A DNA stretch of 64,000 nt from positions 1 to 64,000 of the forward strand of contig NZ_CP070616.1 of the NCBI RefSeq assembly GCF_017068395.1, read 5' to 3'. Positions 28,204 through 36,669 of the stretch are shown piece after piece. Position numbers and translations under genes: made by a program. The DNA is from Rhodococcus pseudokoreensis (lineage in GTDB: Bacteria > Actinomycetota > Actinomycetes > Mycobacteriales > Mycobacteriaceae). Position 1 is the first letter of the stretch. The number at the start of each line of letters is the position of its first letter. The notes under the pieces were generated by a model. That model worked only from the letters and a program-made list of their open reading frames with translations, made no database searches and was not told the origin of the DNA.

Positions 28204-28304
28204 CCTCACCAAACCATCAGCCGATGAATGTCGTCGGACCGCTCAGGTTGTTGAGCCGATGAGCTCTCGACTCGAGAAAACTCCGATTCTTCTCTAGCAT
28301 TGCG

Positions 28305-28748
28305 GTGATGACTATGTCGGGGGAAAACGCACTGTCAGTAACCGACCGCTGGCTGGCCGCGGTTCCACAACTACCCGGGCTGACCGACCCCGCCGCGCAG
28401 GCGGCGGAGCGGTTGGTGCTGCTGCTGCACTACGGAATCGACTGGTCCGACCGCAACTGGGTGGCTGCCCGCCGCGGCGACTACTGGGACGCCCTGCTGC
28501 CCACTAGGGTGCGGTTGGCCACCTACAACAGCATCAACCTGCACCAGTGGTGGACCGCCTCCGCCGCCCGGCTCGGCTCCGCCCCGCGCACCGACGACCA
28601 ACGCTCCGAACTGGCCACGCTCCTCACGAGCGAACCGCGGCCCGTGCTGCAGGTGATGCGCGATCAAACCACCGCGCTGACCCTGCGGATCCGGATCGTC
28701 GCCGACGCAGTCCGCGGCGCCCGCACCGAGCACGGACTGGCATCGTGA
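28305..28748 (+). CDS. cas11: Type IV-B small subunit Cas11-like
   Basis: This 147-residue all-helical protein (AAERLVLLLHYGIDWSDRNW, ATYNSINLHQWWTASA) lies exactly where type IV-B loci carry the small subunit. Its stop overlaps the csf2 start (GTGA). Starts at 28305 (GTG), 28308 and 28314 (ATG) are all possible. A 100-bp gap after csf1 could hold an internal promoter. Identity rests mainly on size, helical composition and position. Confidence 0.75.
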   Translation: MMTMSGENALSVTDRWLAAVPQLPGLTDPAAQAAERLVLLLHYGIDWSDRNWVAARRGDYWDALLPTRVRLATYNSINLHQWWTASAARLGSAPRTDDQRSELATLLTSEPRPVLQVMRDQTTALTLRIRIVADAVRGARTEHGLAS

Positions 28749-29599
28749 CCGTCACGCGGGTGTGGGAGATCGAGATGACCGCGAAATCCCCGATCTCGCA
28801 TCGCGGGGAGCTGATCGGCACCACCGCGATCGGCCGGCGCATGAAAATCCTTCAACCCGACGGATCCGTCGAGCTGGTCCCGGTCATCTCCGGCAACTCC
28901 TTCCGCGGCGTACTGCGCCGGATCGCCGAAGAACTGCTGCGCGACATCCTCGGCTACGAGGGCAAGTTGCCGCTGGCCGTCGCACACACCCTCCGCAACG
29001 GCGGCGCGATCGTGAAAACGCAGGCGGAGCCGATCACCGGCCGCCGCCTGCACCAACTCCGTGAGTTGGTACCACTGCTGAGTGTGTTCGGCGGCGCCGT
29101 CGGGGCCGCCCCGATCGACGGTTGCCTGCGGGTCGGGCATGTGGTGCCGATCGTCACCGAAGCCGCCCCGATCCTCCGCCGCAGCTATGAGGGCCAGCCG
29201 CTGCCGTCGAGGTTCGACATCGAAGCGCTCGAGTCCTACTCGCACCTCGACGACGTCACCGCCGGCCATGCCGGCACCACCGTCGATCCGGATTCCGGAT
29301 CGGGTGGGTCGGGGTCGCCGGTAATGCGATACGACATCGAAACCCTCGCCCCCGGAACCCGCTTCGAGGCATGGGTGCAACTGGTCCGCGGATCCGACCT
29401 CGACCACGCCTTCACCGCCGACGTCCTGGCCGAGTTCACCCGCACCGGCTGGCTGGGTGGGCGCACCGGGATCGGGCACGGCCAGATCGCCACCACCCTC
29501 GACCCAACCCCTGATGGTGCGCCGGTGGTCGATTGGCGGGAGATCGTCGCCGCACGACGCGATGAGGCCCTGGAAACCCTGCTCTCGCTCCCTGCATGA
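28745..29599 (+). CDS. csf2: Type IV-B Cas7-like backbone protein Csf2
   Basis: This 284-residue RAMP-superfamily protein shows VWEIEMTAKSPISHRGELIG near the N-terminus, VISGNSFRGVLRRIAEELL, typical of Csf2/Cas7 proteins, and C-terminal LAEFTRTGWLGGRTGIGHGQ. Csf2 polymerises along guide RNA. It overlaps cas11 upstream and csf3 downstream by 4 bp each. Confidence 0.87.
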   Translation: MTVTRVWEIEMTAKSPISHRGELIGTTAIGRRMKILQPDGSVELVPVISGNSFRGVLRRIAEELLRDILGYEGKLPLAVAHTLRNGGAIVKTQAEPITGRRLHQLRELVPLLSVFGGAVGAAPIDGCLRVGHVVPIVTEAAPILRRSYEGQPLPSRFDIEALESYSHLDDVTAGHAGTTVDPDSGSGGSGSPVMRYDIETLAPGTRFEAWVQLVRGSDLDHAFTADVLAEFTRTGWLGGRTGIGHGQIATTLDPTPDGAPVVDWREIVAARRDEALETLLSLPA

Positions 29600-30339
29600 C
29601 CCTGCCGATCGCTGCAGGGATGGTGCCGCTGATCATCCGGGCGAAATTGGCCGCCGGTGTCGCGCACGCGGTGCCGTGGGGCATCAGCCTCGACGGCCTC
29701 CTGGCCTCGGAGATCCGGGAGAACACCAAGGCCGCCGCCCGAGCATCCGGAACCGACTACACCCCCTACAGTCTCGACACCGTGCCGGAGGACCTCGACC
29801 TGCCACTGGCCCGCTGCCCGGGCGACGGCGGTGACCGGTGGCACTGGGCAGCGACATTCGCCTACCCCGAGGACGAGGACGAGGTCCCGGGCCCGCACGT
29901 GCAGTACTGGTCCGCCCGCCCCGACCAACAGGCCCTGGAACAGATGTCGGTCGAGTTGCCGGCGTTGGTGTCCGAACGACAGGGCCGTTACCGCTCCCGC
30001 GTCATGCCGCTCCCGCTCACGGCCTGCCGGCACCTGGTGTGGCGCGCCGTCGGCGACGCAGTCGCCATCACCGAGTTGCTTGCACCCCTCGTTTCGATCG
30101 GGAAGAAACGCGGCGCCGGAAACGGCCACATCCTGTCTTGGGAGATCACCGAGCAGTCGGTCGGCAAGCCGTGGGAGTTCGCGCACCTGCACCCCGACGG
30201 CAGTCTCGGCCGCACCGCACCCGCGACCTGCCTGCATGAGCGCGGCGACCTGCGAACGGGTGGGGAGGGGCGGATGGGGTTGCGTCCGCCGTACATGCAC
30301 CCATCCCGTCGCGCACAGGTGCTTCTACCAGCGACCTGA
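29596..30339 (+). CDS. csf3: Type IV-B Cas5-like protein Csf3
   Basis: This 247-residue protein begins MTLPIAAGMVPLIIRAKLAA (RRM-like strand) and has the conserved loop IGKKRGAGNGHILSWEI around residue 170 that marks Csf3/Cas5-type RAMPs. ATGA overlap with csf2. In type IV complexes it caps one end of the backbone. It is the last gene of the set; no CRISPR repeats follow. Confidence 0.85.
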   Translation: MTLPIAAGMVPLIIRAKLAAGVAHAVPWGISLDGLLASEIRENTKAAARASGTDYTPYSLDTVPEDLDLPLARCPGDGGDRWHWAATFAYPEDEDEVPGPHVQYWSARPDQQALEQMSVELPALVSERQGRYRSRVMPLPLTACRHLVWRAVGDAVAITELLAPLVSIGKKRGAGNGHILSWEITEQSVGKPWEFAHLHPDGSLGRTAPATCLHERGDLRTGGEGRMGLRPPYMHPSRRAQVLLPAT

Positions 30340-30502
30340 CCTGTATTCGAGGCGATGCGTGTGATCCGCGGGTCGAGCTTGATATTCCGGGATAAGACCC
30401 GCCGGGACAATCGAATGTGCGTAGGTCGCCCTGAGGTGAATGAATTCGCGGGCGAGGCGAAGTATTTCACGATGTCAATCGCGGCCAGGCTGAGGCTCAC
30501 CC

Positions 30503-30903
30503 GGCAACACCGTCCGTGTCGACCTCGACCCGCAATACAACGCCACGACCTGGCTCGGTGCCACGCCCGAGGCCGTCGACAATGATGTCCTGTCGGTTCT
30601 GATGGTGCTGGCGAGCATCGAGGACACCACCACCATCACTGCGTCCGGGATTCACCTCGTTCCTGCCACCAAGGAACTCGATCCCGTCGGGCCCTCCTTT
30701 CTCAAGAAGCCCGGTGCGCACGGCGTCCTGCGTAAAGCCATCGTCGGCGCCCCCACCGCGAATTCATCCGCGGGACGAACAGCTGCCACTCTTTATTCAC
30801 GATTGGCTTCGCAACGGCGCCGGAATTCACCGACGCCGCGGTCATTTTCATTACCGCCACGTCCCCTGACTTGGCCGCGAAGGCCTCGCCGCACACCTCC
30901 TAG
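30503..30903 (+). pseudogene. Unrecognised gene remnant with one frameshift
   Basis: A frame with protein-like content (VRVDLDPQYNATTWLGATPE, SFLKKPGAHGVLRKAIVGAP) changes frame near 30755 and continues REFIRGTNSCHSLFTIGFAT to a stop at 30901. No start is obvious and the family is not recognised. It looks like the 3' part of an older gene. Confidence 0.45.
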
Positions 30904-30944
30904 CCGGCCACCCGATGGGCATCGGATCGGCTAGGTGAACTCAC

Positions 30945-31430
30945 TCAGAAGTAGTCGGCGGGTGTCGCGTAGTGAGCAACGTGACGCTTGACATCGAACG
31001 GTTCCCACTCGGGATCGCAGAAGGCCGCCGCATCCAGCCGATAGTGCACGCGACACCGTTGTGCCAGATACTGCTCGCCGACATCTTCAGGCAGCGGACC
31101 GTAATAGACCACACTTCTGCCGGAGACCGTTGTAGGCTCGTATGGCGCGACTTGCCCCTTATCCCACACCGCGTTACGGCACCTGCGTCCTTGAACTGTT
31201 CGTCCGATGCACTGCCCACCTAGGTAGTACACCGGGAACGAAAACAGGCGCGGCTCCCCGTGGACGGTGATACACACCGGATAGTTCGGGTCCAGATCGG
31301 CCAGTGAAGGTATGCGATCCGGGAGAGTCCTTACCGGTGGCGTATCCCGCGTCATCGCGACTATTTGCCGCGGCGGCGTCGGGCCGCGACGTGGGCCGGA
31401 CTTCTTCTTGCGAGTCTTAGATTTCGGCAC
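30945..31430 (-). CDS. Hypothetical protein with Cys/His clusters
   Basis: This 161-residue protein has a very basic start (MPKSKTRKKKSGPRRGP) and a middle with GGQCIGRTVQGRRCRNAVW and RCRVHYRLDAAAFCD, a possible zinc site. It resembles small plasmid-borne nucleic-acid-binding proteins; function is unknown. Confidence 0.6.
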   Translation of the reverse strand: MPKSKTRKKKSGPRRGPTPPRQIVAMTRDTPPVRTLPDRIPSLADLDPNYPVCITVHGEPRLFSFPVYYLGGQCIGRTVQGRRCRNAVWDKGQVAPYEPTTVSGRSVVYYGPLPEDVGEQYLAQRCRVHYRLDAAAFCDPEWEPFDVKRHVAHYATPADYF

Positions 31431-31486
31431 TAGGCCAAACTTACACAGCCGGACTAACCGATGCGATCAGGGGTGTGGCCAGCTCG

Positions 31487-31651
31487 ATGGTCGTCTTCGC
31501 CGGCACTAATTCCGGCGCAGGCCCCGGCAACTATGGCCGCCCGAGCGGCAACGTAGTAATGCAACCGTGTGCCTATTACGACTTCGCAACCGGTATTAAC
31601 ATGGTTCTGCGGATGACTGCTGTAAAAGAACATTTACGCAGCGTCTCCTGA
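31487..31651 (+). CDS. Short ORF or gene remnant
   Basis: This 54-codon frame (FAGTNSGAGPGNYGRPSGNV) is open upstream of its ATG as well, suggesting the 3' end of a larger lost gene. It is unrelated to anything recognised. Confidence 0.25.
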   Translation: MVVFAGTNSGAGPGNYGRPSGNVVMQPCAYYDFATGINMVLRMTAVKEHLRSVS

Positions 31652-31817
31652 AAAACCCGTCGTCAGCACACTTTTTGCGTTGCAGGAGCGCCGTCGAGTG
31701 CCTGGGCTCGCGGGTTCGTGCAGGTGGGGTTGAGAACGGCGGTGCAGCCCGGTGTCAGGCAGTGTTCGAGGGACGTGCCGCGGTAACAGCACGGCGGCCG
31801 TCCGCGAAGTTGATCTT

Positions 31818-32087
31818 GTGCGGACATTGATACTGATCGGAACAGCTCTCGGACTCGGCGCGGGCCTGGTGTGCACCAGCCTGTTCGCCTGGTGGCTGTC
31901 CTACCCGGTGCATTTCTACGTGGGCAGCTACGAACCGCTCGGCAGCGAAGGCGCCACTGGCCACCTGGAATCGGTGGATCCGATCCCGTTCCTGGTGGCC
32001 GGCCTGATTGTCAGTGCGGTACTCGGTGCGACCGCCGGTTACACAGCGGCCCATCGTGGATGGCGGCTGACCCGACAGGGCGCCTGA
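31818..32087 (+). CDS. Small membrane protein
   Basis: This 89-residue protein has a GTG start, a hydrophobic N-terminal helix (LILIGTALGLGAGLVCTSLF), an extracytoplasmic-looking loop and a second helix (FLVAGLIVSAVLGATAGYTA). Function is unknown. Confidence 0.6.
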   Translation: MRTLILIGTALGLGAGLVCTSLFAWWLSYPVHFYVGSYEPLGSEGATGHLESVDPIPFLVAGLIVSAVLGATAGYTAAHRGWRLTRQGA

Positions 32088-32142
32088 CGTGCGCTCGATC
32101 CGGCGTGTCGGTGCCCGGGACTGACCGCCCCTCGACGAAGAC

Positions 32143-32787
32143 CTACACCGGATGCCGGGCACCCTCGTGCGCGGTGAGCAGCAGGTGATCGAACTGGGTG
32201 CGCAGACCCGCGCCGGTGTCGCACTGACCGAACCCGGCGACGAGCAGTTCCGCGAGGATGCGGAGCCGGGTATTGGTCTCCTGGGAGCGCCAGATGAGGA
32301 TGTCGAATGCCCGGTCGGCGGAGATGCCGTAGACCAGCATCAGTGCACCCTTGGCCTGCTCGATGATCGCCCGGGACTGCTCAAGTTCGGCGACCGCTTC
32401 GTCGACGGACTCCTTCACCTCGTCGCGGTAGGAGGCGGTGAGATCGATGTAGAACCCGGTCGTGCCGATCACGGCCCCGGTGTCGTCGCACAGCCGGTCG
32501 CCCACGACGACGACCTGGTGCACCTGGCCGGCGGTGTCGATGATGCGGTGTTTGCTGCTGAACGGTTCGGCGGCGTTGATCATCCGGTCCAGGACCCGCG
32601 CGACGTGCGGGTGGTCCTCGGGATGTTTGTGGGAGAGCAGCAGTTCGGTGGTGGGGACGATTTCGCCGGGTTGGTAGCCGTGCATCTGGGCGACGGCATC
32701 GGACCATTCCCACCGCTGCCCGTCGAGGAGGAACCGGAAGCTGCCCACCCGCTGCGGTTCCCCACCGAACACCTGATCCGTAGTCAC
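32143..32787 (-). CDS. PAS-ANTAR regulator
   Basis: This 214-residue protein has an N-terminal PAS fold (EWSDAVAQMHGYQPGEIVPT and FYIDLTASYRDEV) followed by an ANTAR RNA-binding domain with the conserved three-helix signature SRAIIEQAKGALMLVYGISA. ANTAR proteins act as antiterminators that respond to a sensor domain. This architecture is widespread and multi-copy in Rhodococcus and Mycobacterium. Confidence 0.88.
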   Translation of the reverse strand: MTTDQVFGGEPQRVGSFRFLLDGQRWEWSDAVAQMHGYQPGEIVPTTELLLSHKHPEDHPHVARVLDRMINAAEPFSSKHRIIDTAGQVHQVVVVGDRLCDDTGAVIGTTGFYIDLTASYRDEVKESVDEAVAELEQSRAIIEQAKGALMLVYGISADRAFDILIWRSQETNTRLRILAELLVAGFGQCDTGAGLRTQFDHLLLTAHEGARHPV

Positions 32788-33040
32788 GCCCTATTTTCTA
32801 GCGCATCGCGATAACCGACAAGTTGCCATGGTCATGCGGCCGTGCCGCCCGCCGCCCGCGCAACGGCTCGGAGCCGTGGAGAACGTCAACTGTGCTGCGG
32901 CAGGGGAGGGTTGGCGTCAATGACGTGAGTGATGTACAACATTGGAGGCAGAAAATGTGAAGCGGATCACATCACTGTGACGGTGGTGCACACCAACCTG
33001 GTGCGCCGGGTCCGCGGACACGATGAAAGGTAGGGCGCGC

Positions 33041-33193
33041 ATGAGCACAGCCTCGACGATTCCGGCGTCTTCGATCACCTCGCCGCCGCCGATGCGGCGC
33101 AGCGGCGCGATGAGCACCGCGGAGATCAAAGCGAGGATCGAGGCCATGTTCGCCGACGACCGCCGCCCAGCCCGCCAAATGGGTCCACGCTGA
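33041..33193 (+). CDS. Small hypothetical protein (50 aa)
   Basis: MSTASTIPASSITSPPPMRR leads into a helix MSTAEIKARIEAMFADD, similar to short plasmid ORFs. AAGGTAGGG precedes the ATG. It is followed 20 bp later by another tiny gene. Confidence 0.35.
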   Translation: MSTASTIPASSITSPPPMRRSGAMSTAEIKARIEAMFADDRRPARQMGPR

Positions 33194-33212
33194 CGCGTCG
33201 AGAGGGAACACG

Positions 33213-33305
33213 ATGAATGTGTTGCTCCTGCTGGGTTTGCTGATCACCGCGTTCGCTGCCGTCCTGGCGATGCACACCGACGAACAGTCCCGCTCACGCC
33301 ACTGA
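33213..33305 (+). CDS. Very small membrane protein (30 aa)
   Basis: MNVLLLLGLLITAFAAVLAM followed by a charged tail forms one transmembrane helix. AGAGGGA lies 8 bp before the ATG, which supports translation. Confidence 0.4.
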   Translation: MNVLLLLGLLITAFAAVLAMHTDEQSRSRH

Positions 33306-33356
33306 CACCGGCGCGCCACCGGTGATTGTCGGTGACCCTGGGTAGATTCCCCGGTT

Positions 33357-34517
33357 GTGACGATCGAGGCGACCGCCGGCGTACCGGCAGGAGTGAGTCC
33401 CGACCGTGGGTGGGGCGCGGCCCCCGAGTTGTCGGACCAGACCGTGGCCCACATCACCGGGGCGCTCGAGGCGTCACACTCGGCGGGCACCCGCCGCGTC
33501 TACGCCTCCGACTGGCGCCGCTTCCGCGGATGGTGCGAGCGGAGCGGTCATGCGGCGTTGCCGGCGCACCCGGTCACCGTCGCCGCGTATCTGGTCGACG
33601 CCGCCGAGACCCTCACCGACGTGGGGGAGCGCGCCTACTCACCGTCCACCCTGAACCGGTGGATCTCGGTGATCGGCCACTACCACCGCGCCGCGAACCT
33701 CCCGAACCCGTGCACCGAGGCCCTGGTAACTTCCACCCTGTCGGGGATCCGCCGCACCTACGCCACCACCGGCGACCGGCCCCGCACCCCGCGGGCACCG
33801 TTGCTGGTCGAGGACATCGTCACCATCGTGGGATCGGCCCGGCAGGCTGTTACCGGCTGGGCATCGGAAGTGCACGAGCGCCGCGACAGTGCCCTGTTGT
33901 TGATGGGGTTCGCCGGCGCATTCCGGCGCAGCGAACTCGTCGCCCTGCACTGTGGTGATGTCACCGTGCACCGGCAGGACGGGATCCATGTGCGGTTGCG
34001 GCGGTCGAAGACCGACCAGGACGGCGCCGGGAGCGTGCGGGCGTTGCCGTTCACCACCCACCACCACAGTTGCCCGCCGTGCGCGTATGCGCGGTGGGCG
34101 CAGGTCGTCGCCGCCTTCGACCTGGCCGGGCGGCCCGGGGTGATCCGGTTGCTGCGCACCGCGGCACCCTTCGAGGCCCATGTGTGCCGGGCGGGGTTGC
34201 CGCGGATGAAGGCTCGGGCGCCGTTGTTCCGGGCGATCGCCAAGAACGGCAACCTCTCCGCCGCGGCGTTGTCGGGGGCGTCGGTGCATGCGGCGATCCG
34301 CCGCCGCGCCCAGGCCGCGGGCTATGACGAGACGGTGGTGGCGCAGTTGGGTGGGCATTCGTTGCGGGCCGGGTTCGTCACGCAGGCGTTCCGCAACGGC
34401 GCCGACGCGCACGCAATCATGCGGCAGACCGGGCACACCAACCCGGCCACGGTGGAACTGTATGCCCGCGAACACGCTCCACTGGTGGGGAACGCGGTCA
34501 CCGAGATCGGGCTGTAG
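33357..34517 (+). CDS. Tyrosine recombinase, copy 1 of a duplicated module
   Basis: This is a 386-residue integrase. The N-terminal domain has SAGTRRVYASDWRRFRGWCE; catalytic residues are the Arg in GFAGAFRRSELVAL, Lys in LRRSKTDQD, His-x-x-Arg in GGHSLRAGFVTQAF, His in MRQTGHTNP and Tyr in VELYAREH. All are present, so it should be active. The companion gene starts 4 bp after its stop. A second, shorter copy lies at 35762. Confidence 0.88.
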   Translation: MTIEATAGVPAGVSPDRGWGAAPELSDQTVAHITGALEASHSAGTRRVYASDWRRFRGWCERSGHAALPAHPVTVAAYLVDAAETLTDVGERAYSPSTLNRWISVIGHYHRAANLPNPCTEALVTSTLSGIRRTYATTGDRPRTPRAPLLVEDIVTIVGSARQAVTGWASEVHERRDSALLLMGFAGAFRRSELVALHCGDVTVHRQDGIHVRLRRSKTDQDGAGSVRALPFTTHHHSCPPCAYARWAQVVAAFDLAGRPGVIRLLRTAAPFEAHVCRAGLPRMKARAPLFRAIAKNGNLSAAALSGASVHAAIRRRAQAAGYDETVVAQLGGHSLRAGFVTQAFRNGADAHAIMRQTGHTNPATVELYAREHAPLVGNAVTEIGL

Positions 34518-34521
34518 AGCC

Positions 34522-35528
34522 GTGTACGCCGACCCCGCCACCGCGGCGGCCGGGCTCGGTAACAGCCCACCGCAGCTGGTGGTGCCCCGCCGATACCAGC
34601 ACGACTGGGCGCTGTTCGCCGACTGGTGCGCAGCCTGCGATCACCGGGCTCTGCCCGCGCATCCGAGCGTGCTCGCCGACCACCCGGCCGCCGCCGGCAC
34701 CCAACGTCGGCGGGTGACCGCCATCAACGCCGTCCATACCGGCGCGGGGTTGCCGGCGCCGGGTCGCGCCGAGGCGATCCGGCAGCTGCTCAACGCCGCC
34801 CGCGCCGACCGTCTGGCGAGGGTCGGGGAGCGGGTGGCGCACGTGGTGCCCCGGATCCCGGTGACGGGGTGGCCGGGTGGGTTGTTCGGCCGCCGCGACG
34901 CCCTGATCCTCACCCTGGCCGCCGCCGGTCTGGGCTTTGAGCAGATCGCACGCCTCCGCCGCACCGACGTCACCGCCGAGGATGACGCCTTGGTGGTCCG
35001 GGTGGGGGAGGGACTGGCTCCGCATCCCCACCGACGGTGTGAATTCGGTTGATGTGTATTGGAACTGGGTAGAAGTGCTCGGGTTCCTGGACCGGTATCC
35101 CAGCACCCGGTTACTCGCCGGACGCCTCGAGAGGAGCGCGGATCTGTCCGCCTTCGCGGACAACGCCCGCCGCGACGACCGGCCTTTGCTGACCCCGATC
35201 GACCGGTGGGGCCACACACCCTTCGCCCCGACCCCGTTGACCGGGCAATCCGTCGCCGCCCTGGTCCGCGCCCACCTGACCGGCCAGGCACCGGTACATA
35301 GACGTCCCCCCCACCCGACGCCCGGCGGTCCGCGCGGGTGTGGCGCAGACGGTCTATATCGCCGACATCGAGTTGGACCAGGATTACTACGACCGCGGCA
35401 TCGCCGCCCGCCGGAGCGCACACACCCACCTCGCGGACGTCACCGACATCCTCGACGGCATCGAAGACGAGGCAGACAAACTCCTTGCCGATTTGCTGGT
35501 AGTCCTCGACAACATCGACGTCGAATGA
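34522..35528 (+). pseudogene. Recombinase partner protein, copy 1, frameshifted
   Basis: This gene has a GTG start 4 bp after the recombinase stop. The product parallels the intact copy at 36670: YQHDWALFADWCAACDHRAL, FGRRDALILTLAAAGLGFEQ, then after a shift near 35025 LRIPTDGVNSVDVYWNW and LLTPIDRWGHTPF, and after another near 35305 YYDRGIAARRSAHTHLADV. It resembles a tyrosine recombinase fold, but the catalytic Arg is replaced (GFEQIARLR) and no His-x-x-Arg or Tyr motif is seen. Two indels probably inactivate this copy. Confidence 0.7.
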
Positions 35529-35761
35529 TGGTTGGGCACTTGCTCGCCGAGCGGCTCGCATGATCGCGCCCACGGCTGTTGCCGGGCCGCTCGGGACATC
35601 GTTCACCGGTCGCTGACCGCAGGTTGTCGGTTCCTACCGTCAGTCCTGCGGAGCAGAAACGCGCTGACGTCGCAGTTTCCGGGGATAGCTGCGATAACTG
35701 AAATTATCGTCGCCGAGTGCGCATAAACCGTGAGTGACACGGAGGTGGAGCCAGAAGTGCC

Positions 35762-36667
35762 GTGAGTGTAGAGACTTGTAGGTTCCGCGACGCGGTGTCA
35801 CTTTCCAAATTTCATGTCACTCGCGTGTCACACCACCACCGGACCGGCCACGAGTCCCCGACCGGGCAGGAGATCGTGCGCGCCACCCTGTCCGGGATCC
35901 GCCGGGACTATGCCGCCGTGGGGGACCGGCCCCGCACCCCGCGGGCCGCCCTGCTGACGACGGACATCGTCAACATCGTCGCCGCCGCGAGAAACACGGT
36001 GGACGGGTGGGCGCAGGCGGTGCTAGAACGCCGCGACAGCGCCCTTATCCTGATGGGGTTCGCCGGGGCATTCCGGCCCAGCGAACTGGTCGGATTGGAC
36101 GGCGCCGACGTGAGTGTGCACCGGCACGACGGCGTGCACGTGCGCTTGCGCCGGTCGAAGACCGATCAGGAAGGCAAAGGGACCGTGCTGGCGCTGCCGT
36201 TCACCGACCGCCACGACAGCTGCCCTCCGTGCGCGTACATCCGGTGGACGCAGGTGGTGGCCGCGTTCGATCACCGCGGCCGTCCCGGGGTGATCCGGCT
36301 CCTGACCACTGCAGATCCGTTCGAAACACATGTGTGTCGCACTTCCGGTCCACGCACCACGCCGCGGGCGCCGCTGTTCCGGTCGATCCGTAAGAACGGC
36401 AACCTGTCCGAGACCGCCCTGTCGGGGGCGGCGGTGCACAAGGCGATTCGCCGCCGCGCCGGCAAGGCCGGCTACGACGCAGACCTGGTGAGCCAGCTCG
36501 GCGGACACTCGCTGCGGGCCGGTTTCGTCACCCAAGCCTTCCGCAACGGCGCGGACGCACACGCGATCATGCGTCAGACCGGGCACCGGACGCCGGAAAT
36601 GCTCGAAGTGTATGCCCGGGAACGCACCCCGCTGGTCGGAAACGCCGTCACCGTCCTCGGGCTGTAA
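35762..36667 (+). CDS. Tyrosine recombinase, copy 2, N-terminally truncated
   Basis: From about 35870 the protein closely follows copy 1 (TLSGIRRDYAAVGDRPRTPR, GFAGAFRPSELVGLDGADV, GGHSLRAGFVTQAF, MRQTGHRTP, LEVYARER). The first roughly 120 residues, the core-binding domain, are missing, and the present start region (35762-35860) is unrelated. Catalytic residues survive, but DNA binding should be impaired. Its intact partner gene follows 2 bp after the stop. Confidence 0.75.
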   Translation: MSVETCRFRDAVSLSKFHVTRVSHHHRTGHESPTGQEIVRATLSGIRRDYAAVGDRPRTPRAALLTTDIVNIVAAARNTVDGWAQAVLERRDSALILMGFAGAFRPSELVGLDGADVSVHRHDGVHVRLRRSKTDQEGKGTVLALPFTDRHDSCPPCAYIRWTQVVAAFDHRGRPGVIRLLTTADPFETHVCRTSGPRTTPRAPLFRSIRKNGNLSETALSGAAVHKAIRRRAGKAGYDADLVSQLGGHSLRAGFVTQAFRNGADAHAIMRQTGHRTPEMLEVYARERTPLVGNAVTVLGL

Positions 36668-36669
36668 CT

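Noticed and set aside
26000-33000. CRISPR array near the type IV-B genes
   Set aside because: No regularly spaced direct repeats were seen on either side of csf1-csf3; type IV-B loci normally lack arrays.
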